From assembly GCA_014584575.1 (NCBI GenBank), contig JACTMP010000003.1, positions 62,001 to 126,000 on the forward strand: 64,000 nt of DNA, in the 5' to 3' direction. The notes under the pieces were generated by a model, which was not told where the DNA came from, searched no databases, and saw only the letters and a program-made list of their open reading frames with translations. Shown here in pieces: positions 14,142 to 24,185 of the stretch. The stretch is from Chloroflexota bacterium (lineage in GTDB: Bacteria; Chloroflexota; Anaerolineae; Promineifilales; Promineifilaceae). Numbering within the stretch: position 1 is the stretch's first letter; every line of letters starts with the position of its first letter. The position numbers and the translations under genes were made by a program.

Positions 14142-17096
14142 TCATTCCTCTTTTTGCTGCCGTTTTTTGTCTAGCAGGCGGGACGCGAGGGTGCCGCCTG
14201 CGGGGGGAGGTGAGGGCGTCGGTTTGGTTGGCGGGGATGAAACCGACGACCGTACTCCACTCCCCTCTTCCTTCTTCTCCACCTGCGCCGCATCTTCACG
14301 CTGAATGGGTGGGGGCACGGCCGTACCCCCACCATCCTCCCCCTGTTTTTGCACCCCTGCCCGCTGTTTCGCCTGGAACAGGCGCGCCGCCTGTTCGGTG
14401 CGGGGCGCGGGCTGGGCCGGCTGCGGCTGCCAGCGGCCAAACGTGGCCGCATAGGCCCGTTCCATATCCCGCCGCGTGATCACCAGGCGACGCAGGGCAA
14501 TATCCAGCGGCAGCAGCAAAACGGCCACCAGCGCCAGCCAGGGCCAGATCGTCTGCGACACCAGCTGCGTGGTCAGGTCGTGGTTAAAAATGTAATCCGC
14601 CGCGGCCGTTTCCCCCACCAGCGCCGACAAATCCTGCCCGCCCGTTAATTCCGCCAGCGCCGCCAGCAGGGCGGGATTGGCTTCAAACTGTTTGTACTCC
14701 GGCGAATAACCCAGCACCCAGCCGCTGGTCTGCCCGATGGCCACTTCGTCATTGGCCGGGTCGTCGCCCGCCACGCGGATGAAGTATGCGCCGTCCCGCA
14801 GCGGCGTGAAGCGCCCTTCGTACCGCCCCGGCGCAATCTGGGCCAGATTCACATTTTGTACCTGCCCATCCGGAGCCACAATGTTGGCTTCCATCACCAG
14901 ATTGTTCTGAAAATCACCTCCCGTACTGCGGGCGTCTACCGTCAGGGTGGCCTGATCGCCGCTGTAGGTCACGGCCGTTTCCACATTGCTGTCTCTATCC
15001 TGCGACACCGTCCAGCGGACGGTCTGCGCCCAAAAGGCGGGGAAGCCCTGCCACTGCACCCAATCCCGCGCCCAACGCCCGGTAGCGTCCGACGTCCAGG
15101 CCACTGCCCGTCCCAGGCCATACTGCCAGGCGGCCAGCAGTGGGTCGCCCTGATGGGTGGTCAGAACCACCTGCGCCGTCGCTTTGGGGCTGCTGCCCAC
15201 GTAGCCGTAGAGGGGGGGCACGGCCGTGATGCCACTCAAAATCGGGCTGCTGCTGCTCAGTTCGGGGAAGAACCGCTCTTCTATTAAATAACTGCGCTGG
15301 ATATTGGTCGTCTCCTGCGTGAAAATTTGGGGCAGATTGGCGGCGCGGTCGGTGAAGTGGAAACGGCCGTTGCCCCGTTCGGCCATCTCTTGCAGCCAGG
15401 GCACGTCCGACCCGCCGCCAATGCTCACAAACGAGACGGTCACGTCCTCGGCCGTCAGCCCATCCAACAGTTCCGGTACGCCCTCCTTCTCCTCGGAATC
15501 CGAGCCATCGGCCAGGACGATGATATGTTTGATGGGCGTGGGCGATTCCGTCAGGGCGGCGGCGGCCGCTTCCAGCCCGGTGCGTATAAAAATGCCACCG
15601 CCACCTGCACCAATTTCGCGGATCAGGTTGATGGCCGTTTCTTTGTCGCTGGCGGGCAGCGGGCCAATGGAGTTGTCCGGTCTGGTGTCTACGGGAATAA
15701 CGGTGATGTAGTCGAAATCATTCAGCAGTTCCACCACTCGCACCGCGCCCTCGGCCGCCAGTTGAATTTTGGACACACCGCCTTCGTCCGCGCCCATGCT
15801 GCCGGAACGGTCAATGACGATGACCATGCTCACCGCCGGGAATCGCTCCTGATCTTTAATTTGCATATCCACCGGCAGCGTCTCTTCCAGCGGCGTCTGG
15901 AAATAGCCGCCCATGCCGTAGCTCTGCGGGCCGCCGATGGCTACCAGACCACCGCCCAGGTCACGCACATAGCTTTGCAGCGTCTCCATTTTGCGCGGCG
16001 TCAGGTTTTTGGCGTTGACGTTCACCAGGACGATGGTGGCGTAGTTGCTCAATTGGGCCAGGGTGGCGGGGAAATCGGCCGGGGTGATGCGGTCAACGGG
16101 CAGCCCCACCGCCTCCAGGGCTGCTTGCAATTGGGGGGATTCATCCGGCTGGGGCGCCCCGTCGTCGCCAACCGTGCCATCGTTGGCTACCAGCAGCACC
16201 CGCGGCGGCCCGATGATTTCGGTGAAGGCAGCCAGTTCGTTGTTTTGGAAATAGGTGTCATTGGCCGGTTCAATTTGCACCCGGTAGCGGGCAAACTCTT
16301 GCTCCCCGGCGCGCAGGCGCACCGAAAAGTTATTAACGCCGCGCCGCAAATCCACCGGCTCTTCATGCACCACCGCGCCGCCAGACAATACGCGCAGGGT
16401 GGCGGGCATGTTGGCCGTGCTTTCGGCGGCGACGTCTATGCGGAAAATTTCGCCCTGGCTGATGCGCGTGGGGGCGCGCACCTCGGCCAGCCAGACTTCG
16501 GTCAATTCGCCTTCTGTCTGGCGGGTCAGGGGCACGTAGCTGATTTCCACGCCGGCGTTGGCCGCCAGTTTTGCCGCCGCTTCGGTGTCGCCGATGGTGG
16601 CAATGCCGTCGCTGAGGATGACGATGCGCCGCCCGCTGCCGGCCGGGAAGAGGGCCAGCCCCAGGCGGATGGCTTCGGCCAGGTTGCTTTGCAGTGATTG
16701 GGGCACGGAAGTGATGGGGGCCAGTTCGGCCAGCCCACTCATGGGGCGTTCGACCAGGGCGTTGGCGCCAAAGAGGATGACGGCCGTCTGATCATCCGGT
16801 TTCATGCGGGACACGGCCGTTTGCACAAACTCTTCGGCGTAAGCGGCCTGTTCCGGGCTGATGGAGTCGGAGGCATCCACCAGAAAAACAACGGCCAGGG
16901 TATTGTTGGCCTGCACCAATTGGCTGCCCGCCAGCGCCAGTACCAACAGCAGCAGGATCAGCCCCCGCAGCCCCAGGCTGACCCACTCCCGGCGCTGCCG
17001 CCGCCCCCCACGCGCCCCACCACGCGGCCACCCGACCCAGGCGATAAAGGGAATGGCCAGTAACAGCAGGAGGGCGAGGGGAGCGGTAAAAGACAT
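14142..17096 (-). CDS. Large membrane protein with two VWA domains and a GATase-like middle
   Basis: A 984-residue protein. It has two N-terminal helices (residues 1-20 and 42-62), a first VWA domain (VFLVDASDSISPEQ), a beta-sandwich region, a glutamine-amidotransferase-like domain (about residues 300-410, ending GGGLVAIGGPQSYGMGGY), a second VWA domain with a complete MIDAS motif (VIVIDRSGSMG, later VLADGSDSEE), more beta structure, and a last helix (IWPWLALVAVLLLPLDIAL). The C-terminal tail is cytoplasmic, charged and Pro-rich. This matches the DUF1355-type proteins found beside BatA/MoxR genes. It is probably a membrane scaffold; no enzyme activity is implied. It is followed upstream by a kinase-like gene on the same strand. 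Confidence 0.82.
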   Translation of the reverse strand: MSFTAPLALLLLLAIPFIAWVGWPRGGARGGRRQRREWVSLGLRGLILLLLVLALAGSQLVQANNTLAVVFLVDASDSISPEQAAYAEEFVQTAVSRMKPDDQTAVILFGANALVERPMSGLAELAPITSVPQSLQSNLAEAIRLGLALFPAGSGRRIVILSDGIATIGDTEAAAKLAANAGVEISYVPLTRQTEGELTEVWLAEVRAPTRISQGEIFRIDVAAESTANMPATLRVLSGGAVVHEEPVDLRRGVNNFSVRLRAGEQEFARYRVQIEPANDTYFQNNELAAFTEIIGPPRVLLVANDGTVGDDGAPQPDESPQLQAALEAVGLPVDRITPADFPATLAQLSNYATIVLVNVNAKNLTPRKMETLQSYVRDLGGGLVAIGGPQSYGMGGYFQTPLEETLPVDMQIKDQERFPAVSMVIVIDRSGSMGADEGGVSKIQLAAEGAVRVVELLNDFDYITVIPVDTRPDNSIGPLPASDKETAINLIREIGAGGGGIFIRTGLEAAAAALTESPTPIKHIIVLADGSDSEEKEGVPELLDGLTAEDVTVSFVSIGGGSDVPWLQEMAERGNGRFHFTDRAANLPQIFTQETTNIQRSYLIEERFFPELSSSSPILSGITAVPPLYGYVGSSPKATAQVVLTTHQGDPLLAAWQYGLGRAVAWTSDATGRWARDWVQWQGFPAFWAQTVRWTVSQDRDSNVETAVTYSGDQATLTVDARSTGGDFQNNLVMEANIVAPDGQVQNVNLAQIAPGRYEGRFTPLRDGAYFIRVAGDDPANDEVAIGQTSGWVLGYSPEYKQFEANPALLAALAELTGGQDLSALVGETAAADYIFNHDLTTQLVSQTIWPWLALVAVLLLPLDIALRRLVITRRDMERAYAATFGRWQPQPAQPAPRTEQAARLFQAKQRAGVQKQGEDGGGTAVPPPIQREDAAQVEKKEEGSGVRSSVSSPPTKPTPSPPPAGGTLASRLLDKKRQQKEE

Positions 17097-17101
17097 TGGA
17101 T

Positions 17102-17151
17102 GCGTGATGCGTGATGCGTGATGCGTGATTTAGTCACGGGTCACGCATCAC
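17102..17151. repeat. Heptad repeat array GCGTGAT x4 with return arm
   Basis: Four exact tandem copies of GCGTGAT are followed, after a short loop, by TCACGCATCAC. The fold-back lies exactly between the VWA gene start and the stop of the kinase-like gene. The same unit recurs at 47012-47038. Confidence 0.85.
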
Positions 17152-19331
17152 TCTTCATACACAAGTGGCAGGTAAATGGTAAAGGTACTGCCATTGCCGT
17201 ATTTACTTTCGGCGGTGATGTGGCCGCCGTGCGCTTTGATGATGAATTGGGCCAGGGCAAGACCCAAACCGGCGCGACGGCCGTTGCCATTTTTACCGCC
17301 GGGGTTGAACCCATCCCACAGCGTTTCCAACCGTTCATCCGGGATGCCCACGCCATTGTCCAGAATGCGCATGAAGGCGTCGCTGCCTTCGCTGCCACAT
17401 TCCACCATCACCATGCCGCCAATTTTATTGAACTTGATGGCGTTGTGGAGCAGATGTTGGGCGGCTTCTAACAATTGCGGCGCATCGCCCAGGGCGGCGG
17501 CGTGGGTGGGGTCGGCGTGGAAATCAATTTTCACGCGGCGGGCTTCGGCCATGCTGTGCAGGTTGCGAATGGCTTCCTGCGCCAGTTGATCCAGATGGAC
17601 GGGTTCAAATTTGAACTGGTTGCGCATCTGGATGCGGGCGGAAATGGTGATCAGATTGTCAATGGGGGCGCGCAAACTGGCAATTTGCTGGCTGATTTCG
17701 CTGACGATCTGCCCTTCCTTTTCGCCCGCTTTGGCCTGGTATTTTTGCATTTCGCGGTTGATGTCGGTAAACGGCCGTCGCAAATCAGGCGAGATCATCT
17801 CGATAAAGTCGGCGTACAGGTTCACCAATTCTTGCAAATGCTGTTTTTCGCGGGCCAACGTCTGGTTCTGGCGGAAAACGTAGTCATTGATCTGGCGCAG
17901 ACTGGTCAGGTTATACGCCTGGGCCAGCAGGGGGCTGATTTGCGCCGCCCATCCGTGCAGCAGTGCCAGGTCATCCTGGCTGTACCCTTCGCCGGTGTAT
18001 TTTGGCCCCAACGCCAACACGCCGATGAGCGTCTCTCCGGCGCGGAGGGGCTGGTAGAGCACCCGCTGCCAGCGGTTCAGCAGTTCGCGCTCGGCTTCGG
18101 GCACGGCTTCGTATTGCTCCACCGTGTCCAGGTCGGAATGGATGAGCGGGGTGTGGTTCTGGCGCAGGTGTTGGCTGAAGGGGCTGTCCGGGCTGAAATC
18201 GGTGGGGGTGTAGGGGAGTTGGTCGAGGCTGGCTAACGGCCGTAACACCAACCGCCCCGCAGGCCCATCATCCGCCTTAAACAGCCAGGCGTCGTCGGTA
18301 GTCAGGTTGGATTGCACCAGCCGCAGGAAAATCTGGCCTAGCTGCGCCGGTTCGGGCATGTTGCCGGTGATGTGGCTGAATTCTGCCAGGGCCACTTCCC
18401 GTTTTTGCTGGCCGCGCAAGAAAATGCGGCGGGTGAACTCATTGACCCAGCGGTAGAGCAGGGTGAAAAAGGCGGCAAAGAGAGCGGCGGCGATGGTGAT
18501 GATGAGGGTTTGGGTGGAGACGGCCGTTGCCGCCGGTAAGTTGGACACCGTTTGCACAATGACGGAAAGCGCCAGCCAGGTGAGGCCAAAGATGATGAGG
18601 GTGCTGGCAATGCGGCTGAGCGCCTGCCGGGAGGCCAGTTGCAGTTCCGGCAGGTGGGGCCGGGTGAGGGTGAGTGTGCCAATGAAGGCGGCCAGGATGA
18701 TGACCAGGATGCCCACCTGCTGCCAGCCGGATTGCCCCGCCTGCTGCACGGAGCCAAAACCAAAACCAATCACAAACAGGGTGATGACCAGTAGCCAGTA
18801 ATTGACCTGGTTGCGATAGATGGAGAGGGGCAGGTTGGATTTGACCTGCTGGGTGAGAATCCAGGCGGCCAGGATGGGGATGAGCCAGGCGGTAATCCAC
18901 ACGGCCGTCCACAAGCCACCCTGAGAAATGCGCTGCCCTCCGGCCACAAACAGCGGCAGGTAAAAGCCCCAGATGGTGGGGTCCAGAGCGATGGCGGCGG
19001 CAATGAGGAGCAGGCTGAGGAAGAGGGCGATACGGCCGTGACCCTTGGGCAGGTTAAAATAAACAAGGGTGGTCAGGAGGAGGGTGACGGCCGTGAAGTT
19101 CAGCGCATACGTGCCCACCACCCCCCAGTTAAAAACCAGAATATCGGGAAACGAGAGGCCGCCAAAAAAGCGCAGCACGCTGCTGGCCCACACCGCCGCC
19201 AACAGCAGCGTCAGCGACCAACGCATATACAGCCGCCGCCGTTTCAGCCGCGCCCGCCATAGATAGATGATCATGGCGATGAAGCTGAGCGGCAATAGAG
19301 CTATCAATAAAAACTGCAAGGTAAGCGTCAT
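17148..19331 (-). CDS. Membrane histidine-kinase-like sensor lacking the phospho-acceptor His
   Basis: A 727-residue protein. Residues 1-300 hold about nine hydrophobic helices, 310-480 a GAF domain (LYQPLRAGETLIGVLALGPK), 480-520 a helical linker and 600-727 an intact HATPase domain (HLLHNAIKFN, DNGVGIPDE, GLGLALAQFI). At the H-box one expects S-H-E-L-R-x-P, but the sequence is ISPDLRRPF (complement of about 17782-17808), with Pro where the phosphorylated His should be. CCT against CAT is a single-base difference. The protein may be a pseudokinase or may phosphorylate through a partner. It sits directly upstream of the double-VWA gene. No response regulator is adjacent. Confidence 0.85.
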   Translation of the reverse strand: MTLTLQFLLIALLPLSFIAMIIYLWRARLKRRRLYMRWSLTLLLAAVWASSVLRFFGGLSFPDILVFNWGVVGTYALNFTAVTLLLTTLVYFNLPKGHGRIALFLSLLLIAAAIALDPTIWGFYLPLFVAGGQRISQGGLWTAVWITAWLIPILAAWILTQQVKSNLPLSIYRNQVNYWLLVITLFVIGFGFGSVQQAGQSGWQQVGILVIILAAFIGTLTLTRPHLPELQLASRQALSRIASTLIIFGLTWLALSVIVQTVSNLPAATAVSTQTLIITIAAALFAAFFTLLYRWVNEFTRRIFLRGQQKREVALAEFSHITGNMPEPAQLGQIFLRLVQSNLTTDDAWLFKADDGPAGRLVLRPLASLDQLPYTPTDFSPDSPFSQHLRQNHTPLIHSDLDTVEQYEAVPEAERELLNRWQRVLYQPLRAGETLIGVLALGPKYTGEGYSQDDLALLHGWAAQISPLLAQAYNLTSLRQINDYVFRQNQTLAREKQHLQELVNLYADFIEMISPDLRRPFTDINREMQKYQAKAGEKEGQIVSEISQQIASLRAPIDNLITISARIQMRNQFKFEPVHLDQLAQEAIRNLHSMAEARRVKIDFHADPTHAAALGDAPQLLEAAQHLLHNAIKFNKIGGMVMVECGSEGSDAFMRILDNGVGIPDERLETLWDGFNPGGKNGNGRRAGLGLALAQFIIKAHGGHITAESKYGNGSTFTIYLPLVYEE

Positions 19332-19342
19332 GTTTACGGCGA

Positions 19343-19377
19343 AGACCCTAAGGGTTTTAGGAAAACCCTTAGGGTCT
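19343..19377. terminator. Perfect 16-base-arm hairpin
   Basis: AGACCCTAAGGGTTTT and AAAACCCTTAGGGTCT pair exactly around AGG, in the divergent gap between the kinase-like gene and the first beta-helix gene. Because both flanking genes point away, it cannot end either transcript. It is either a mobile palindrome or a regulatory fold in the kinase leader. Confidence 0.6.
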
Positions 19378-19508
19378 CATTTGAACTACGCGGGATTATA
19401 TCAGGATTGGGTAATTGAGCAGGAGGTGATTTGGAAAGATACGGCCGTTTATCCCAAATTTATCCCAAATGGCAATTTGGGAAATCGGGGAAATAATTTG
19501 GGAAAGGG

Positions 19509-19537
19509 TTGGGAAATATCAATCTTCTGCTTATAAT
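19509..19537 (+). promoter_or_regulatory. Promoter for the first beta-helix gene
   Basis: TTGGGA (19509-19514) and TATAAT (19532-19537) are spaced by 17 bases. The start codon follows 124 bases later, leaving a leader of more than 100 bases. Upstream, the 19440-19510 stretch carries repeated ATTTGGGA / TCCCAAAT blocks that could be operator sites. Confidence 0.55.
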
Positions 19538-19660
19538 TACCCTGTTGGATAATCCAATACTTATCGTTGGTTCTGGTTAAGCGGGTGCAAGTCGGCTCCT
19601 GGTTGCCTTTATGGGAGCATATGTCAGCGGGGAATGGGCCACCTGCAAAAGGGGAAAGTC

Positions 19661-22012
19661 ATGCGCATTACCTATTTGTTCTCTATTGTCAGCGGTGTAT
19701 TCATCACCGCCTTCCTGTTGCTGGGCATCTTCCACCTGGGCAGCCAGGCTGCGCCATTGAATGTCTTCACCGTCAACAGCACCGCCGACGCCACAGACGC
19801 CTCGCCGGGCAACGGCGTCTGCGAAACGGCCCCCGGCAACGGCGTTTGCACCCTGCGCGCCGCCATCCAGGAAACCAACGCCCTGGCCGGGGCGGATGAA
19901 ATCATCTTACCGGCGGGTACCTACACGCTGACTATTCCCGGCGCGAATGAAAACAACGCCGCCACCGGCGACCTGGACATCACCGGGCCGCTGACCATCA
20001 GCGGCGTGGGCGCAGCCAGCACCATCATTAACGCCAACGGCCTGGATCGGGTGCTGGACATCCAGATTCAGGGCAGCCTGTCGTTGGCTGGCGTTACGGT
20101 ACGCGGCGGAGTTGTGAATGGCAGCGGCGGCGGTATCAACATGCTCAACGGCAATCTGACGGTGACAGACAGTGTCATCACCGAAAACAGCAGTAGCGCG
20201 GGTGGTGGCATTGCCCAGTTGGGCGCCTCGCAGCAGATACTTATCAGCAACAGCACTATTAGCGGGAACAGCAGCGGCAATGGGCCAGGGGGCGGTCTGG
20301 TCATCAATGCCGCTAATCTGCAAATAACCGATTCTGTCATTAGTGGGAATTCGGCCAATGATGGCGGTGGGTTGGTGTTTTATTCAGGCTTTTTGACGAT
20401 GACGAATAGTGTAGTGGAGGGAAACACGGCCGTGACCATTGGTGGTGGCATCTTCAACGGCGCCGACAATAGTCTGATAATCAGCAGCACCATTCAAAAC
20501 AACACCGCTAATGGCAGCAACATCAACGCACCGGGTGGCGGCGGTATTGCCAACGGGGGCACACTGACGATAAGTAATAGTCAGGTCATCAGCAACCATG
20601 CGCCTAACTATGGCGGCGGCGGTTTGCTCAATACGTACAGTCTGATGTTGCAGAATACCGAGGTGGCGAATAACACGGCCGTTTACGGCGGCGGCTTGTA
20701 CAACTTTGAGTCACCATTATCTGTAACATATGGTAGTGGCCTGTTGCTTAAAGAAAACAGCGCCTGGGCTGGAGGTGGTGTTTACGGCCATGCGGGTAGG
20801 GTCATACTAGACAACAGTCTGGTAGATGGCAACACGGCCGTGACGATGGGTGGTGGGGTTTTCGTCTCCGTCAACGCCGCAGTTGCTGTGATCAACAACA
20901 GCACGGTGCAAAACAATACCGCTAATGGCAGTACACCTGTCTGGCCGGGCGGTGGTGGTATATTCAATATGGAGGTGCTTTACATATTTAACAGCCAGGT
21001 CATCAGTAACCATGCTCCTTACTACGGTGGTGGTGGTGTGGTTAATCATCACGCGTTGTACCTGGACGAGGCCCGGCTGGCTCATAATGATGCCCTTTAT
21101 GGTGGGGGGCTATTCAATCTGACGGCGACGGCTTTTGTGTCGGGCACAGATACAACTATTGAACAAAACACCGCATCAACAGGCGGCGGCATTTACAGCA
21201 TTACCGGTACCTTAACGTTGAACAATAGCACCATCAGCCGCAACACCGCCACGTATAACGCTGGCGGCGCTTTTGTCGCCAGGGGAGCCGGTTCATTTAC
21301 CAACGTTACAGTCAGCGGCAATCAGGCTGGCTGGGATGGGGGTGGTCTCTATGTATATGAGCAGGACTTTGCCATTTTGAACAGCACCCTTGTCAGCAAT
21401 ACTGCTCAAGGTGGCGCTGTTTATATCTTTGACGCCCAATCGGTTTTAACCCTGACCAATAGCATCATTGCCAATAACCAATGGGGTAACTGCACAGGTT
21501 ATCCACCACTTTCCGGCGGGCATAACCTGGACAGCGGTATCACCTGTGGCCTGAATGCGCCTGGCGACCTGAACAATACCAATCCGATGTTAGGCACACT
21601 GCAAGATAACGGCGGCCCCACCGAGACGCATACCTTTACTGGTCCCTCACCGGCCATTGACGGGGGTGATAACGCCAGTTGCCCACCCACTGATCAGCGC
21701 GGTATTCTGCGTCCGCAAGGCCCGGCCTGCGATATAGGCGCGGTAGAATTTGTGCTGCCCGAACCGCCCACGCCCACGCCAACGCCAGAAACGCCCACAC
21801 CCACGCCGGACACACCGACGCCGACATTCACGCCGACGCCGGATACACCGACGCCCGCGCCAGGCACATTAACGCCAACCCCAGTGACGCCCACGCCCAC
21901 ACCGGAAACGCCGACGCCGACAGCGACACCAACGGTCGGCACACCAACCGTGACGCCGCTACCGCCACCCAAGTTTGGGGTATACCTGCCGGTGATAGTG
22001 AAAGAGGGATAA
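19661..22012 (+). CDS. Secreted beta-helix repeat protein (CSLREA / choice-of-anchor Q type)
   Basis: About 783 residues. A signal peptide (residues 1-28) is followed by a CSLREA-like module (VCTLRAAIQETNALAGADEI), then about 550 residues of right-handed beta-helix with recurrent NNTA, GGGI and ISNS turns. A choice-of-anchor Q-type end comes next (NGGPTETHTFTGPSPAIDGG, then DIGAVEF), followed by a Thr/Pro tail of TPTP repeats and a short hydrophobic end VYLPVIVKEG. The protein is probably displayed on the cell surface, with the tail as stalk. ATG at 19661 is used because AAAAGGGGA precedes it. The next gene is a paralogue. The YLPV end is shared with it and may be a sorting signal. Confidence 0.88.
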   Translation: MRITYLFSIVSGVFITAFLLLGIFHLGSQAAPLNVFTVNSTADATDASPGNGVCETAPGNGVCTLRAAIQETNALAGADEIILPAGTYTLTIPGANENNAATGDLDITGPLTISGVGAASTIINANGLDRVLDIQIQGSLSLAGVTVRGGVVNGSGGGINMLNGNLTVTDSVITENSSSAGGGIAQLGASQQILISNSTISGNSSGNGPGGGLVINAANLQITDSVISGNSANDGGGLVFYSGFLTMTNSVVEGNTAVTIGGGIFNGADNSLIISSTIQNNTANGSNINAPGGGGIANGGTLTISNSQVISNHAPNYGGGGLLNTYSLMLQNTEVANNTAVYGGGLYNFESPLSVTYGSGLLLKENSAWAGGGVYGHAGRVILDNSLVDGNTAVTMGGGVFVSVNAAVAVINNSTVQNNTANGSTPVWPGGGGIFNMEVLYIFNSQVISNHAPYYGGGGVVNHHALYLDEARLAHNDALYGGGLFNLTATAFVSGTDTTIEQNTASTGGGIYSITGTLTLNNSTISRNTATYNAGGAFVARGAGSFTNVTVSGNQAGWDGGGLYVYEQDFAILNSTLVSNTAQGGAVYIFDAQSVLTLTNSIIANNQWGNCTGYPPLSGGHNLDSGITCGLNAPGDLNNTNPMLGTLQDNGGPTETHTFTGPSPAIDGGDNASCPPTDQRGILRPQGPACDIGAVEFVLPEPPTPTPTPETPTPTPDTPTPTFTPTPDTPTPAPGTLTPTPVTPTPTPETPTPTATPTVGTPTVTPLPPPKFGVYLPVIVKEG

Positions 22013-22030
22013 AACAAAGTCCGGCAATTA

Positions 22031-22057
22031 CCCACCCCCCTACATAAGGGGGGTGGG
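22031..22057. terminator. GC-rich hairpin after the first beta-helix gene
   Basis: CCCACCCCCCT and AGGGGGGTGGG pair exactly around a five-base loop, 18 bases after the stop codon. The T-tract is weak (GAGTTCT). Confidence 0.6.
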
Positions 22058-22065
22058 AGTTCTAT

Positions 22066-22097
22066 GATCATTTGGCGGCAGTGCTGCCAAAATGATC
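22066..22097. other. Hairpin in the leader of the second beta-helix gene
   Basis: GATCATTTGGCGGCAG and CTGCCAAAATGATC pair with one bulge, ending five bases before the AAGGAGG ribosome-binding site of the next gene. It could tune read-through or translation of the second paralogue. Confidence 0.5.
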
Positions 22098-22114
22098 CTG
22101 CCAAGGAGGCGCCG

Positions 22115-24010
22115 ATGGTTGCTTCACAATTTCATATTTATCGTTTGAGTTTATTTACGGCCGTTGTCCTGATTACCGCCGGGGTATTGGCCCTGCTGGT
22201 TGGGTTTGCCGCCCAGGTCAGTTTTGCCGCCGATTCATCCAGGCCGGAAACAACGTTTGTTGTCACCACCAATGCCGATACCAATGATGGCAGTTGCGAC
22301 GCAAATTGCACTTTACGGGAGGCCATCATAGCCGCCAATGCGCTGCCGGGGCCGGATGTCATTCTGTTCTCCCTGCTGCCTGCCAGCCATACCATCACCC
22401 TCACCGCTTTGCTACCAACCATTGACGATGATGTAACTATTGATGGCAACGATGTGCTTTCATTGACCGTAAGTGGCAACAATCTCTGGCGCGTGTTTAC
22501 AATTTATGATCCCAATGTACAGGTCACGATAACACAGATGACTATCGCCAGGGGGTATGCCTGTTGTAATGCGAGTGGTATATATAACAGGGGGTTACTG
22601 ATGCTAGAAAATACCACTTTTGCGGAAAATGTCACGAATGGTATGGGAGGCGGCATTCAGAATTATGAAGGGGTGTTGCGTGTTTACTCTTCGACATTCA
22701 TTAGTAACTCGGCGGAGCATGGTGGTGCCATTCTGAATGATAGAGGCATGGTAGAAATATGGGATAGCCAAATTGTGGCAAACCAGGTCACTGGGCTTGG
22801 TGGAGGGATAGTAAGTGTATCTACTTCTGGGGCAGCCAGTAGCGCCATCTCCATTTCAAATACCACCTTTGTGAGCAATGTGGCTGCTTATGGGGGTGGT
22901 CTATTTGCCAGCAACGTCTTGACCGTGACGAACAGCCATTTTGTGCAGAACAGGGCAACTGTTTATGGTGGGGGAATCCTTAATGATGCCAGAGCTGTTA
23001 TTGGGAACAGTACATTTTTCAGCAACACGGCCGTACACAGCGGTGGCGGTATTCACAACGACAATTCTCTGATGTTAACTGGTGTGGTTTTTAGCGGTAA
23101 TATGGCCAGCCAATATGGTGGTGGCATTGTGAATTATGGGACGAATTTTTATAATGCCGCTATAACTGCTACCCACAGCCTGTTTCAAGAAAACGTTGCC
23201 GGTTATGGCGGAGGTATTGCGAACTGGACTGGTGATCATGTCGAGGTACTAAACAGCACTTTTAGCGCCAACCGGGCGATTACGGCCGGGGGCGGCATTA
23301 GCAGCAGCCAATCATTATCGTTGAACAATGTGACGCTGAGTGAGAATGAAGCGGCCGTTGCCGGTGGTATTGTCAGCAGCGGCGTGCTGACCATGAGTAA
23401 CAGCATCATCGCCAATAGTGTTGGTGGTGATTGCGCTAACAGCGGCTTGTTTAACACCAATGTGCATAATCTGGTCGAAGATGGTAGTTGTGATCCGCTA
23501 GTGAGCGGCGACCCATTACTGGGGCCGCTGGCGGACAATGGCGGGGCCACCTGGACACATGCGCTGCTGCCTGGCAGCCCGGCGCTGGATGCCGGGGATG
23601 ACGTTTCCTGCGAACTGACCGACCAACGCGGGATAATACGGCCGTTGGATGGTGATGGCGATGGTACGGCCGTGTGTGACATGGGCGCAGTGGAACAAGA
23701 ATTGACAAACACACCAACATCAACACCCACCTATACATCCACTCCCACGCCGGACACACCGACGCCGACGCCAGTGACACCCACCCCCACACCAGATACA
23801 CCGACGCCGACGCCGGAGACGCCGACACCCACCCCGGACATACCCACTCCCACGCCAACCCCGGTGACACCCACGCCTACACCAGAAACTCCGACGCCAA
23901 CGCCAGATACGCCTACACCCACGCCAACAGCTACGCTTCCGGCCAACACACCAACGCCAACCATTGAACCACCCCGATTCACTATTTACCTGCCGGTGAT
24001 TAGCAAATGA
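22115..24010 (+). CDS. Second secreted beta-helix repeat protein
   Basis: About 631 residues, a paralogue of the upstream gene. A signal segment ([20 protein letters not shown]) is followed by a CSLREA module with a closer match to the family motif ([19 protein letters not shown]), beta-helix repeats (about 80-440), an anchor-Q-like end ([20 protein letters not shown]) and a TPTP stalk of about 85 residues, ending [15 protein letters not shown] lies six bases before ATG 22115, and a longer frame to 22064 runs through the hairpin. It is probably a surface adhesin or matrix protein. The stalk DNA is made of near-repeats of ACGCCGACGCC, so its length may vary between strains. Confidence 0.87.
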   Translation: MVASQFHIYRLSLFTAVVLITAGVLALLVGFAAQVSFAADSSRPETTFVVTTNADTNDGSCDANCTLREAIIAANALPGPDVILFSLLPASHTITLTALLPTIDDDVTIDGNDVLSLTVSGNNLWRVFTIYDPNVQVTITQMTIARGYACCNASGIYNRGLLMLENTTFAENVTNGMGGGIQNYEGVLRVYSSTFISNSAEHGGAILNDRGMVEIWDSQIVANQVTGLGGGIVSVSTSGAASSAISISNTTFVSNVAAYGGGLFASNVLTVTNSHFVQNRATVYGGGILNDARAVIGNSTFFSNTAVHSGGGIHNDNSLMLTGVVFSGNMASQYGGGIVNYGTNFYNAAITATHSLFQENVAGYGGGIANWTGDHVEVLNSTFSANRAITAGGGISSSQSLSLNNVTLSENEAAVAGGIVSSGVLTMSNSIIANSVGGDCANSGLFNTNVHNLVEDGSCDPLVSGDPLLGPLADNGGATWTHALLPGSPALDAGDDVSCELTDQRGIIRPLDGDGDGTAVCDMGAVEQELTNTPTSTPTYTSTPTPDTPTPTPVTPTPTPDTPTPTPETPTPTPDIPTPTPTPVTPTPTPETPTPTPDTPTPTPTATLPANTPTPTIEPPRFTIYLPVISK

Positions 24011-24016
24011 GAATGA

Positions 24017-24048
24017 GACCGGGCGGTTTTTTCCTAACCCGCCCGGTC
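24017..24048. terminator. Terminator after the beta-helix operon
   Basis: GACCGGGCGG and CCGCCCGGTC pair exactly around a 12-base loop, starting seven bases after the stop codon and followed by TTCC. It separates the beta-helix pair from the defence-type island. Confidence 0.7.
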
Positions 24049-24185
24049 TTCCGCTGGCGAAACAGCCTGTGAAGAAGTGAAAACTTTTTGTCAAATTGAG
24101 GGCGCCATCCTGATTTCCCTCCTTTTGAAAACTAACTCCTCTACACTATAATCGCACCACTTTTCATAAAAGGAGAACTCGATTT

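Noticed and set aside
15327..16697. Long plus-strand frame of 456 codons opposite the double-VWA gene
   Set aside because: It is antisense to a protein with clear VWA motifs. Its composition (His/Arg/Gly-rich) is that expected of a GC-rich shadow, and no ribosome-binding site or domain is visible.
19560..19660. Riboswitch in the leader of the first beta-helix gene
   Set aside because: The GGGTGCAAGTCGGCTCC stretch looks structured, but I cannot match it to conserved cores of c-di-GMP, cobalamin or other riboswitches.
21763..23960. Direct repeats in the two beta-helix genes as a CRISPR or minisatellite array
   Set aside because: They encode regular Thr-Pro stalks in frame with short variable units and no spacers, so they are protein-coding repeats.
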